Source of the DNA: Pseudomonas viridiflava
Lineage (GTDB): Bacteria > Pseudomonadota > Gammaproteobacteria > Pseudomonadales > Pseudomonadaceae
NCBI RefSeq assembly: GCF_900580865.1
Contig: NZ_UTBZ01000216.1
Location: forward strand, 1-64,000
DNA: 64,000 bases
Reading direction: 5' to 3'
Shown: positions 9,901-18,328 of the stretch, piece after piece
Position numbering within the stretch: position 1 is the first letter of the stretch
How the letters are laid out: each line of letters opens with the position of its first letter
Position numbers and translations under genes: made by a program
Notes under the pieces: generated by a model
The model's database searches: none
What the model saw: the letters and a program-made list of their open reading frames with translations, nothing else
Told to the model about the DNA's origin: nothing

Positions 9901-10896
9901 GACACGCACTTGTGCAGCATGGCGCGTGGCATTGGCGGGTTGATACAGGTCATAACCGGCGAGGATCGGCGGGTGGGTCCGCGCCTCCATATCGATGACC
10001 AGCGCTGCCTGCAGCATTTCGCGCAGCTGATTGGCGCGCACTTGCTGATCGTCGGTTTCCAGATGCCAGTCGAGGCGCTCATGGAGCTTTCGGCCCAGGT
10101 CACTGGCAGAGTTCTGCTTTAAACAGTCGCTGATGATGTCGTCCGCGTGTTTGCGTTTGGCGGCGACAGGAATCCGCTTGAAATCGGCGAGGGACAGTTT
10201 TTTCAGAAGGGTGGTCTTGCCTTCAGTCGCCTCCTGAATGACTTGCGTGATGATTTCGCGTTTCGCGCGGGATAAATGAAACGGTGAATCCGCTTCACTG
10301 TCGAGTAGTTCGTGGTAATCGCCGGAGGCGGGAGGGGCGGGAAGTTCGAAATTCAAATAGGCGATCAAGTGTTTAATGTCGCCAATGGTCTGCGGCAGAT
10401 TCAAACCTTCAAAGGCAAGCCATTGCTCGATGCCAATGACGTATCCCGTATAAATATAACCGCCGGTTGTTTTCGCGAACCCGGCCAGCATGGTCGTCTC
10501 ATCGCTGACTGCGATGAGCAGTTCATGCCTGGTTTGTTCAAAGATTGCGAAGAGACTGGCATTGGCGTCGACACCGATTCGAGCACTGGCCGGAAAACCA
10601 TGGGACTTGCAAAGAAATGCAAAGTCTTCTGTTTCAATCATCGTTTGCAACGCCTGACGTGCCGGCTCATAGGCGGCATCAAAGGTGCTGCCGGCAACGT
10701 AGGGGATGAACAGATTCTCCAGGCTGAGTCTGGCTGTGTCGGGCAACGATGCACTGGCGCTGAACCGTCCAGCGGTCAAAACGGGGTCGGAATACAGAAT
10801 GGCGGCCTTCAAGGCCAAGGCGATATCCGCTCTTTCCTGTTTGTCGAAAAGCGATCGATCAACGAATGGGGTGTTATTGATTACTGCGGGGCGCAT
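6997..10896 (-). CDS. Giant dermonecrotic-toxin-type protein with HELAH motif
   Basis: This is a 1299-residue protein of the kind annotated in Pseudomonas as dermonecrotic toxin domain (DUF6543-like). It has no signal peptide. A long mostly helical N-terminal body is followed by a hydrophobic, glycine-rich stretch (roughly residues 855-915) that could insert into membranes. The C-terminal part carries VHELAHG with H1162, E1163 and H1166 forming a zincin-type HExxH site; acidic residues and HAEFD follow about 30 residues later. Start: the ATG at 10896 has AGGA eight bases upstream, whereas the in-frame TTG at 10926 has none. No immunity-like small gene is adjacent. Toxin activity is inferred from family resemblance; the protease assignment rests only on the motif. 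Confidence 0.7.
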   Translation of the reverse strand: MRPAVINNTPFVDRSLFDKQERADIALALKAAILYSDPVLTAGRFSASASLPDTARLSLENLFIPYVAGSTFDAAYEPARQALQTMIETEDFAFLCKSHGFPASARIGVDANASLFAIFEQTRHELLIAVSDETTMLAGFAKTTGGYIYTGYVIGIEQWLAFEGLNLPQTIGDIKHLIAYLNFELPAPPASGDYHELLDSEADSPFHLSRAKREIITQVIQEATEGKTTLLKKLSLADFKRIPVAAKRKHADDIISDCLKQNSASDLGRKLHERLDWHLETDDQQVRANQLREMLQAALVIDMEARTHPPILAGYDLYQPANATRHAAQVRVSLEQHLVSEGLIEPDCAPLAAHLLLAGAAAEFLIPDVPPDLTLEKPGWVVITQAVTLIEYASPGSSRLMTYAQIKAFSDLAPLSPEQTEQHDAAGFTPTINWAVLNGLIDYRAKKDYDKAALVKATSHFERYMEALSQSETGLSRAPPERRKIALEALTKVMPEGSYIEEKAFSIKYLSSFKDRSWLEGLKAAHPAGILSEFYDLLLSVTDNSEYAVSKLLRLRFSILDLYLSGDLIENGKLTDRFQRQSHFKPPANAFERLSELESPDALFAQAFDNYYQGVREGMSSVIKMAISNMPEPDRHALTRGNLTLYTVRKEVNPLNPKEETQFARDQAKGRYGIILCCKNGDALRTYELFSLRGLCRERPGLLALLQSTQVIHARPTLSYVGSQYDFQAKNQAEDWPLDFAAYREGSEPRNDVTSRVVVEKLWHLNLDATDIRPVSLFFSRQTNEIAECILTDHPVASRAELYASLNVQTELEELRTTKETIERLAINVILPFKQCIEDIRSGRPDRVSEGIGGCVLDGLSVIGLLIGLGASAASIVAKTGSTTLKVLKISRAVARVALSLINPLDGLPTLARKGLRLAGRGIVFVGENALSAGKTASAQLRKLIVGPTAYDLIKAERLTDMRQATWRGADGVDQAVAIAVLERNQAWHAINLKAGGAWGPRLKIINLSNFPPLKRLLGLFKPLSYTRWYLKKAIPHAKTKLDNSISALLDVNQNDDVGAVLRHVFGTDSAEAVNHLTDNLRAMRRDLESLAFPNIDFRPYEPGTVAALLPSAYKRWRTGLDTGVEVEKSAARFLAIYPENLDEFYKLSRYDDASVGDVLVHELAHGAPDTLDLYYGKIYPELYHAEFDAVGLLELARDARKAHPDNLINPHHTLAHRPGFIEFAQIKASLPQLIQDHPALANAESYLLAVSLLDQHKTRPAILGFNVRTIEHALKLTAPGKFMEGPVLLSLSKATPYP

Positions 10897-11058
10897 GCCT
10901 TCTATCCTGAGTCGGGGGAGCTTCAAGTGCCTTTAGTGAGAGCGCTGAGTTGTCAGGCGCCGGAGACTAAAGAATTGACTCAGGATAGAACTGCGGTGAT
11001 GCGTGATTACAGAGCGGGTACGTTGCAAGTTGTGCTTGGATATAACAAGTTGCTTCGG

Positions 11059-11424
11059 CTATTGATTATCCAATACCGCTTTTACCTTGTCGCGCAACTG
11101 ATCAATTGAAAACGGTTTACCGATCACGTGCATGTCTGCGGGTACGTCGATGGTTTCGGCGTATCCGCTGGCAAACAGAATCGGCAGGTTGGGGCGCAGT
11201 TTGCGTGCTTCGGTCGCCAGTTCGCGGCCATCCATGCCCGGCAGACCGACGTCGGTCATCATCAGGTTAATGTGTTCGTTAGCGTCCTGGAGAATCACCA
11301 GAGCCTGTTCGCTGCCGTCAGCTTCGAGCACCGTAAACTCCAGCTCCTCGAGCACATCGACAATCAGCATGCGCACGATGTCATCGTCTTCTACGACAAG
11401 GATGGTGGCGGTGGTGGCAGACAT
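11059..11424 (-). CDS. Single-domain response regulator
   Basis: This is a 121-residue CheY-like receiver domain with no output domain. The acidic pocket is at VEDDD (12-15), the phosphoacceptor is D58 in MTDVGLPGMDG, and the conserved lysine is in IGKPF near residue 103. It is transcribed away from the large hybrid kinase that begins 260 bp to the right and is probably part of the same signalling block. It resembles the receiver attached to the hybrid kinase at 21306-22976, with similar DVGLPGM(D/N)GR text. Confidence 0.93.
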   Translation of the reverse strand: MSATTATILVVEDDDIVRMLIVDVLEELEFTVLEADGSEQALVILQDANEHINLMMTDVGLPGMDGRELATEARKLRPNLPILFASGYAETIDVPADMHVIGKPFSIDQLRDKVKAVLDNQ

Positions 11425-11687
11425 ATTCAGGCTCTCAAAAGTCAGTTCAGGGTCGCCGGTCGATCAAAAGTGCCGGGCTCTTTGATCAGTAAGTGGCGCA
11501 GTGCCACAAGTTCCCCGCCTGCAACAAAAAAAGCATAGCTGCTGACGGGGCGGCAAGGATAACTGTTCAAGGGTACAAACGTGCCGGTGTGCGTAGGAAT
11601 TTGCGGGGAAAGGTGTGAGAAAAATGGATCCATACCGCCGTTTTGGGGCAAACTCCCTGTTTTTCAACAGTTCGACAAGGCTGCCCC

Positions 11688-14600
11688 ATGTCCTCTCCGT
11701 CTACGGTTGATGAGCAACGGTTTCGCAAACTCCTGAGTCGCAACATCAGTCTGCCCTTGGGCGTCGGTGTGCTCAGTGCCGTGTTCTTCGTGTCGCTGAT
11801 CACTTATCTGCTGTCGGTTATCCAGTGGGTGGAGCACACCGACCGGGTGATCAATAACGCCAATGAAGCGGTGAAACTCACCGTGGACCTGGAAACCGGC
11901 ATGCGTGGTTTTCTGCTCAGCGGCGACGAGCACTTTCTCGACCCGTACGAAACGGCCAAGCCACGTATCACCGTGGCGCTCAATACCTTGCTCGAACTGA
12001 CGGCCGATAACCCGGTGCAAACCGATCGTCTGCGCCGTCTGCAGGCCTTGCAGACGGAGTGGGCCAATTACGCGCAATCGATGATCGATCTGCAGCGTTC
12101 CAGCGGCGATTACCGGGGCGCGGTCAAGGCTGGACGCGGCAAGCGCCTGACCGACGAAATCCGCAAGCAATTCGAAGACGTTATCGAGACCGAACAGGTC
12201 TTGCGCACCACGCGCAATGAAGAGGTGCGCCGCACCACGATCTGGAGCATCAGTCTCTACCTCGTGTTCATCGCCGGTATCAGTGGTTTGCTGGCTTATA
12301 TTGGCCGACGTGATCTGGTCAATCTGTCCACCAACTACGGCGCCAACTTGGCCGCACAGCAAGCCAGTGCCGAGCGTCTGGAACAGCAGGCGTGGTTGCG
12401 CAATGGTCAGACCGAACTGGCCGAGCAGGTGTTGGGACAACTGACACTGAATCTGTTGGGACGCAATATTCTGCAATTCTGCGCGCAATACCTCGGCACC
12501 GCCGTGGCCGCGCTGTATGTGCGTGAAGAACACGGTGGCCTCAAGCGCGTCGCCACTTACGGTTTCTCCCGCGAGCAGGAAGAGCAGGAGCAGGCGATCT
12601 ACAGCGGCGAAGGCATCGTTGGGCAGGTGGCGCAACAGGCGCGGCTGATTCGTCTCGATTCGGTACCGTCCGACTACTTCAAGGTCAGCTCGGGGCTGGG
12701 CGAAGGCTTGCCACACAGTGTGCTGGTGGTGCCGACCAGCGATGACGACCGCGTCAACGGCGTGATCGAACTGGGCTTCCTGCGTCCGCTCAATGATCGC
12801 GATATCGAGTTGCTGGAGCTGATTGCCGCCAACATCGGTACGTCCATCGAGGCTGCGCGCTACCGTCAGCGTTTGCAGGAAGTGCTGGCCGAAACCCAGC
12901 AGCTCAACGAAGAGTTGCAGGTGCAGCAGGAAGAGCTGAAAACCGCCAACGAAGAGCTGGAAGAACAATCGCGGATTCTCAAGGAATCCCAGGCGCATCT
13001 GGAAACCCAGCAAGTCGAGCTGGAGCAGACCAACGAGCAGCTTGCCGAGCAGGCGCAGACTTTGGCCGAGCAGCGCGACGCCATGGACCTGAAGAACACC
13101 GAACTCAATCAGGCTCAGGTACAACTCGAAGAACGCGCCGAAGAATTGCAGCGCTCGAGCAAGTACAAGTCCGAATTCCTCGCCAACATGTCCCACGAAC
13201 TGCGCACGCCGCTGAACAGTTCGTTGATTCTGGCCAAGTTGCTGGCGGAGAACCCGCAAGACAACCTCAGTGCCGAACAGGTCAAGTTTGCCGAGTCGAT
13301 CTACTCGGCCGGTAATGATCTGCTCAATCTGATCAACGACATTCTGGATATCTCCAAGGTCGAGGCGGGCAAGCTCGAAGTGATTCCCGAGAACACCAGT
13401 GTCGCGCGTCTGGCCGATGGTCTGCGCAGCGTGTTCGAACCGTTGGCGGCAGACAAACAGTTGACCTTCAGTGTCGATCTGCAGCCCGGTGCGCCGGGCA
13501 TGCTGTACACCGACCGCCAGCGTCTGGAGCAGGTGATCAAGAACCTGCTGTCCAACGCAGTGAAGTTCACCGAGAAAGGCACTGTCAGTCTGACCATCGC
13601 TGGTCAGCCTGACGAACGCATCGCATTCATCGTGCGCGATTCGGGTATCGGCATTGCCGCCGATCAGCAGGAGAGCATTTTCGAAGCGTTCCGCCAAGCC
13701 GATGGCACCACCAATCGCAAGTACGGCGGTACGGGGCTGGGCCTGTCGATTTCGCGGGATCTGGCAACCTTGCTCGGCGGCTCGATCAGCGTCAGCAGCA
13801 CGCCGGGGCAGGGCAGCGTGTTCACGCTGGTGTTGCCGCAGCAGTACAACGAGTCCAATGAAGTCCCGTTCGCGCCATCGACCTTTACGCCGCCAGCCAC
13901 AATGGTCAGCGCACCGCTGGCGCCAGTGGTTTCGCCGTTGGCACCGGTGCACATTCCGCGCTTCGCCGATGACCGCAACAAGGCGCCATTCGCTACGCGT
14001 TGCATTCTGGTGGTGGAAGATGAGCCGAACTTTGCGCACATCCTCTACGATCTGGCGCACGAGCTCGGCTATCAGTGTCTGGTGGCCCATGGCGCGGACG
14101 AGGGTTATGACCTGGCGAAAGAGTTCGTCCCGGATGCGATCCTGCTCGACATGCGCCTGCCGGATCACTCTGGCCTGACCGTGCTGCAACGCCTGAAAGA
14201 GCACGCCGAAACCCGGCACATCCCGGTGCATGTGATTTCCGTCGAAGACCGCGTCGAAGCGGCCATGCACATGGGCGCCATCGGTTATGCCGTCAAACCG
14301 ACCACCCGCGAAGAGCTCAAGGACGTATTTGCCCGTCTCGAAGCCAAGCTGACGCAGAAGGTCAAACGCGTGCTGTTGGTCGAGGACGATGATTTGCAGC
14401 GCGAAAGCATTGCACGACTGATCGGCGACGAAGACATCGAAATCACTGCCGTCGGCCTCGCGCAGGATGCTTTGGAGCTGCTGCGCACGACGATCTACGA
14501 CTGCATGGTCATCGACTTGAAGCTGCCGGACATGCTCGGCAATGACCTGCTCAAGCGCATGTCGACCGAAGACATCTGCTCGTTCCCGCCGGTCATCGTC

Positions 14601-15179
14601 TACACCGGACGCAACCTGACCCGCGATGAAGAGGCCGAACTGCGCAAGTATTCGCGCTCGATCATCATCAAGGGCGCGCGTTCGCCGGAACGTCTGCTCG
14701 ACGAGGTGACACTCTTTCTGCACAAAGTCGAATCGCAGTTGTCCCATGAACGGCAGAAGATGCTCAAGACCGCGCGCAGCCGCGACAAGGTCTTCGAGGG
14801 TCGCAAGGTGCTGCTGGTGGACGACGATGTGCGCAACATTTTCGCCCTCACCAGTGCTCTGGAGACCAAAGGCGCAGTCGTGGTCATCGGCCGGAACGGT
14901 CGTGAGGCGATTGAAAGGCTCAATGAAGTCGAGGACATCGATCTGGTGTTGATGGACGTGATGATGCCGGAAATGGACGGTTTCGAAGCCACCATTGAAA
15001 TTCGCAAGGATCCGCGCTGGCGCAAGCTGCCGATCATCGCGGTGACGGCCAAGGCCATGAAGGACGATCAGGAACGCTGCCTGCAGGCGGGCGCCAATGA
15101 TTACCTGGCCAAGCCCATCGACCTGGATCGTCTGTTCTCGTTGATTCGCGTGTGGTTACCGAAGATGGAACGCATTTAG
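11688..15179 (+). CDS. CHASE3-GAF hybrid histidine kinase with three receiver domains
   Basis: This inner-membrane sensor kinase has about 1163 residues. Transmembrane helix 1 is at about 21-45, a CHASE3-like periplasmic sensor at 50-185 and transmembrane helix 2 at 186-208. A GAF domain lies at about 245-385, followed by a long Glu/Gln-rich coiled coil (385-480). HisKA follows with phosphoacceptor H503 in SHELRTPLN, then an HATPase. Three receivers have phosphoacceptor Asp in LLDMRLPD (about 821), VIDLKLPD (about 942) and LMDVMMPEMDG (about 1089). ATG 11688 has AAGG seven bases upstream; an in-frame TTG at 11643 is less likely. It is translationally coupled to cheR. Confidence 0.94.
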   Translation: MSSPSTVDEQRFRKLLSRNISLPLGVGVLSAVFFVSLITYLLSVIQWVEHTDRVINNANEAVKLTVDLETGMRGFLLSGDEHFLDPYETAKPRITVALNTLLELTADNPVQTDRLRRLQALQTEWANYAQSMIDLQRSSGDYRGAVKAGRGKRLTDEIRKQFEDVIETEQVLRTTRNEEVRRTTIWSISLYLVFIAGISGLLAYIGRRDLVNLSTNYGANLAAQQASAERLEQQAWLRNGQTELAEQVLGQLTLNLLGRNILQFCAQYLGTAVAALYVREEHGGLKRVATYGFSREQEEQEQAIYSGEGIVGQVAQQARLIRLDSVPSDYFKVSSGLGEGLPHSVLVVPTSDDDRVNGVIELGFLRPLNDRDIELLELIAANIGTSIEAARYRQRLQEVLAETQQLNEELQVQQEELKTANEELEEQSRILKESQAHLETQQVELEQTNEQLAEQAQTLAEQRDAMDLKNTELNQAQVQLEERAEELQRSSKYKSEFLANMSHELRTPLNSSLILAKLLAENPQDNLSAEQVKFAESIYSAGNDLLNLINDILDISKVEAGKLEVIPENTSVARLADGLRSVFEPLAADKQLTFSVDLQPGAPGMLYTDRQRLEQVIKNLLSNAVKFTEKGTVSLTIAGQPDERIAFIVRDSGIGIAADQQESIFEAFRQADGTTNRKYGGTGLGLSISRDLATLLGGSISVSSTPGQGSVFTLVLPQQYNESNEVPFAPSTFTPPATMVSAPLAPVVSPLAPVHIPRFADDRNKAPFATRCILVVEDEPNFAHILYDLAHELGYQCLVAHGADEGYDLAKEFVPDAILLDMRLPDHSGLTVLQRLKEHAETRHIPVHVISVEDRVEAAMHMGAIGYAVKPTTREELKDVFARLEAKLTQKVKRVLLVEDDDLQRESIARLIGDEDIEITAVGLAQDALELLRTTIYDCMVIDLKLPDMLGNDLLKRMSTEDICSFPPVIVYTGRNLTRDEEAELRKYSRSIIIKGARSPERLLDEVTLFLHKVESQLSHERQKMLKTARSRDKVFEGRKVLLVDDDVRNIFALTSALETKGAVVVIGRNGREAIERLNEVEDIDLVLMDVMMPEMDGFEATIEIRKDPRWRKLPIIAVTAKAMKDDQERCLQAGANDYLAKPIDLDRLFSLIRVWLPKMERI

Positions 15180-16012
15180 TGGAACGCAGTACGCCAGCCG
15201 AACGAAACAGTGAAATCGAACTGCGCTTGTTGATCGAGGCGATTTACCTCAAGTACAGCTACGATTTTCGCGATTACTCCGGCGCTTCGATCAAGCGCCG
15301 GGTGCAGCACGCGTTGAGCCAGTTCGAGTGCGCGACCATTTCGGCATTGCAGGAAAAGGTCCTGCATGACCCGACGGCATTCATGCAGTTGCTGCAATTG
15401 TTGACGATCCCGGTCAGCGAGATGTTTCGTGATCCGTCGCACTTTCTCGCCATTCGCCGGGAAGTGGTGCCGTTGCTGCGCACCTATCCGTCGATCAAGA
15501 TCTGGATCGCCGGGTGCAGCACGGGCGAGGAGGTCTATTCGATGGCGATTCTGCTGCGCGAAGAAGGCCTGCTCGATCGCACGATCATTTATGCCACCGA
15601 CATCAACCCGCGCTCGCTGGACAAGGCCAAGCAGGGGATTTTCTCGATGGAGAATGTTCGCGCGTACACTGCCAACTATCAGCAGGCCGGTGGTCAGCGC
15701 TCGTTTGCCGACTACTACACGGCAGCGTACGGTTACGCGATTTTCGACAAGAGCCTGTGCGAGAACGTGACCTTCGCCGACCACAGTCTGGCGACGGACA
15801 GCGTGTTCTCCGAAACGCAATTGATTTCCTGCCGTAACGTTTTGATCTACTTCAACAAGAAGCTTCAGGATCGGGCGTTTGGCTTGTTCCATGAATCGCT
15901 TTGCCATCGTGGTTTTCTGGTGCTCGGCAGCAAAGAGACGCTGGATTTTTCCAGTTATGCCAACCAGTTCGAAGCGCTGGTGAAACAAGAACGGATTTAC
16001 CGCAAAACATGA
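15179..16012 (+). CDS. cheR: CheR-type protein-glutamate methyltransferase
   Basis: This S-adenosylmethionine-dependent methyltransferase has 277 residues. It shows the CheR N-terminal helical domain, the FRDPSHF segment, SAM motif I IAGCSTGEE (about 110-120) and SCRNVLIYF towards the end. The start is taken as GTG 15179, whose first base is the last base of the kinase stop codon (TAGTG), so translation is coupled. A GTG 27 bases upstream is the alternative. No methyl-accepting chemoreceptor gene is nearby. The target is therefore unclear; in this kinase-CheR-CheB arrangement it may modify kinase signalling rather than flagellar chemotaxis. Confidence 0.92.
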   Translation: MERSTPAERNSEIELRLLIEAIYLKYSYDFRDYSGASIKRRVQHALSQFECATISALQEKVLHDPTAFMQLLQLLTIPVSEMFRDPSHFLAIRREVVPLLRTYPSIKIWIAGCSTGEEVYSMAILLREEGLLDRTIIYATDINPRSLDKAKQGIFSMENVRAYTANYQQAGGQRSFADYYTAAYGYAIFDKSLCENVTFADHSLATDSVFSETQLISCRNVLIYFNKKLQDRAFGLFHESLCHRGFLVLGSKETLDFSSYANQFEALVKQERIYRKT

Positions 16013-16602
16013 ACGAGGCCGTGGATTTACCTCGCGTCGAGGCGATTGTGGTCGGTGCTTCCGCCGGTGGCGTTGAGGCTTTGCTCGCGCTGCTCGGGCC
16101 GCTGCGCCAAGGCTTCGTGCTGCCGATAATCGTCGTGCTGCACCTGCCCGAAGAGCGCCGCAGTCAATTGGCTGAGGTGTTCGCCCGACGCCTGATGCTG
16201 CCGGTGGAAGAGGCGACGGACAAGCAGGACATCGCTCCCGGCACGGTTTATTTCGCCACACCGGGTTATCACCTGTCGGTGGAGCAGGATCGCAGCCTGT
16301 CGCTGAGTCTTGAGGACCGCGTGCATTATTCCCGGCCTTCGATTGACTACCTGTTCGAATCGGCCGCCGACGCCTATGGTTCATCTCTGGCCGCTGTACT
16401 GCTGACCGGCGCCAATCACGATGGCGCGCGCGGGCTGGCACAAGTCAAAAATCGCGGAGGCCTGACCATTGTTCAGGATCCGCAAGAGGCGCAAGTCGCC
16501 ACCATGCCTCAGGCTGCGCTGAAGATTCAGCAGCCCGATCATGTCCTACCCATTCACGGCATCGGCCGTCTGCTTGTCGAGCTGGAACGAATCGCATGCT
16601 GA
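16009..16602 (+). CDS. cheB: CheB-type methylesterase without receiver domain
   Basis: The 197-residue protein consists only of the CheB esterase domain. The serine-hydrolase triad is visible as S18 (GASAGG), H45 (VVLHLPE) and D138 (TGANHDGA). Canonical CheB has an N-terminal receiver that controls activity; that is missing here, so regulation must be by partner proteins, perhaps the receivers of the flanking kinases. The ATG at 16009 overlaps the cheR stop codon (ATGA), and its own end overlaps the next kinase gene by 7 bases, so all are one operon. Confidence 0.92.
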   Translation: MNEAVDLPRVEAIVVGASAGGVEALLALLGPLRQGFVLPIIVVLHLPEERRSQLAEVFARRLMLPVEEATDKQDIAPGTVYFATPGYHLSVEQDRSLSLSLEDRVHYSRPSIDYLFESAADAYGSSLAAVLLTGANHDGARGLAQVKNRGGLTIVQDPQEAQVATMPQAALKIQQPDHVLPIHGIGRLLVELERIAC

Positions 16603-17810
16603 GTAATATCCAAGCCAAACTGCTGATCGTCGACGATCTGCCGGAGAACCTGCTGGCACTCGAAGCGCTGATCAAGCGTGAAGACCGCACCGTCTACAAA
16701 GCGTTGTCGGCGGATGAGGCGCTGTCGCTGCTGCTGCAGCACGAATTTGCCATGGCCATTCTCGATGTACAGATGCCGGGCATGAACGGCTTCGAGCTCG
16801 CCGAGTTGATGCGCGGCACCGAGAAAACCAAGAACATCCCGATCATTTTCGTCAGCGCTGCCGGCCGTGAACTGAATTACGCGTTCAAGGGTTACGAGAG
16901 CGGGGCGGTGGACTTTCTGCACAAGCCGCTGGATATCCATGCGGTGAAGAGCAAGGTCAACGTCTTCGTCGATCTGTACCGTCAGAGCAAGGCAATGAAG
17001 CAACAGCTCGAAGCGCTGGAACAGGCCCGCCGCGAGCAGGAAGCGCTGTTGCAACAACTGCAAAGCACTCAGCTGGAGCTGGAGCAAGCGGTGCGCATGC
17101 GCGACGACTTCATGTCCATCGTCGCTCACGAAGTGCGTACGCCGCTCAACGGCCTGATCCTCGAAACCCAGTTGCGCAAGATGCACCTGGCCCGCGACAA
17201 CGCTGCGGCGTTCACCCTCGACAAGATGCACGCCATGGTCGACCGCGATGAACGGCAGATCAAAAGCCTGATCCGACTGATCGAAGACATGCTCGACGTG
17301 TCACGTATTCGCACCGGCAAGTTGTCGATCCGACCGAGCCGTTTTGATCTGGTGCAACTGGTGAGCAACCTGCTGCAAAACTTCGGGCCACAGATCGAGG
17401 CCGCGGAAACCGAAGTGTCGTTTACCGCGCCAGCGCCGGTGGAGGGCAATTGGGATGAGTTCCGCATCGAGCAGGTGGTCACCAACTTGCTGACCAACGC
17501 CCTGCGCTACGGCGGTCGGAGTCCGATTCAGGTGCGGGTTTACCGTGAAGGTGATGAGGCACGGGTCGAGGTGCAGGACCGTGGCATCGGCATCAGCCAA
17601 GAGAACCAGAAGCGTATTTTCCAACAGTTCGAACGGGTTTCCGCCAAGACGGTAGTGGCCGGGCTCGGGCTGGGTCTGTTCATTTCCGAGCAGATCGTCG
17701 CCGCCCATGGCGGCTCCATCGTCGTCGAGAGTGAAATCAACGAAGGCGCCCAGTTTCGCGTTTGTCTGCCAATTCAGGAAAACGGCACATCCGACGCAAC
17801 CTCTGATTGA
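16596..17810 (+). CDS. Receiver-histidine kinase hybrid, cytoplasmic
   Basis: This soluble signalling protein has 404 residues. The N-terminal receiver has phosphoacceptor D57 (AILDVQMPGMNG) and lysine in LHKPLD. A Gln/Glu-rich coiled coil (about 130-170) leads to HisKA with H178 in VAHEVRTPLN, and then an HATPase with N, G1 and G2 boxes (LLTNALRYGG, DRGIGI, GLGLGLFI). No transmembrane segment is present. It overlaps cheB by 7 bases. The likely role is to receive phosphate from the membrane kinase at 11688 and relay it onward, for instance to the next response regulator. Confidence 0.93.
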   Translation: MLSNIQAKLLIVDDLPENLLALEALIKREDRTVYKALSADEALSLLLQHEFAMAILDVQMPGMNGFELAELMRGTEKTKNIPIIFVSAAGRELNYAFKGYESGAVDFLHKPLDIHAVKSKVNVFVDLYRQSKAMKQQLEALEQARREQEALLQQLQSTQLELEQAVRMRDDFMSIVAHEVRTPLNGLILETQLRKMHLARDNAAAFTLDKMHAMVDRDERQIKSLIRLIEDMLDVSRIRTGKLSIRPSRFDLVQLVSNLLQNFGPQIEAAETEVSFTAPAPVEGNWDEFRIEQVVTNLLTNALRYGGRSPIQVRVYREGDEARVEVQDRGIGISQENQKRIFQQFERVSAKTVVAGLGLGLFISEQIVAAHGGSIVVESEINEGAQFRVCLPIQENGTSDATSD

Positions 17811-17854
17811 CCGTACGGTCGTATCAGCAGCTATTGACCGAACAAAGGCTTCCC

Positions 17855-18232
17855 ATGAGCGTAGATGCACAAGATGTAGTACTCGTCGTCGAGGACGAAC
17901 CGGTTATCTTGATGGTCCTGACGGATTACCTGTCGGGGCAGGGGTATCGCGTGTTGCAGGCGGAAAACGGCGAGCAGGCGTTCGAGATTCTTGCGAGCAA
18001 GCCGCATCTGGACATGTTGATCACCGACTTCCGTTTGCCGGGCGGGATCTCCGGCGTGCAGATCGCCGAGCCGGCGGTTAAATTGCGACCGGACCTGAAG
18101 GTGATTTTCATCAGCGGTTATCCGCAGGAAATCCGCGAAACCGGCAGCCCGATCACGCGCAAGGCGCCGATCCTGGAAAAACCGTTCGACCTGGATGTGT
18201 TGCAGGAAAAGATTCAGGAATTGCTCGCCTGA
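17855..18232 (+). CDS. Single-domain response regulator
   Basis: This is a 125-residue receiver with acidic pocket VEDE near residue 12, phosphoacceptor D58 (LITDFRLPGG) and lysine in LEKPFD. ATG 17855 has AAAGG upstream; an in-frame TTG at 17807 overlapping the kinase gene is rejected. It ends the cheR-cheB-kinase operon. The gap to the RHS gene is 96 bases. Confidence 0.92.
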   Translation: MSVDAQDVVLVVEDEPVILMVLTDYLSGQGYRVLQAENGEQAFEILASKPHLDMLITDFRLPGGISGVQIAEPAVKLRPDLKVIFISGYPQEIRETGSPITRKAPILEKPFDLDVLQEKIQELLA

Positions 18233-18328
18233 ATACACGACGAATGGCGCCATACCTGTAATTTCTGACAGTTGACGCCATCACGGCGCAAGCTCATAAA
18301 AGACCTCATTCGCGATTGAGGTCGATTT

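Noticed and set aside
11664..14747. A 1027-codon open frame on the minus strand opposite the large hybrid kinase
   Set aside because: The plus-strand frame has complete kinase and receiver domains. The antisense frame is a GC-codon artefact with His/Arg/Gln-rich composition and no motif.
15176..16441. A 421-codon minus-strand open frame opposite cheR and cheB
   Set aside because: It lies opposite recognisable CheR and CheB catalytic motifs and has an Arg/Ala/Gln-rich shadow composition.
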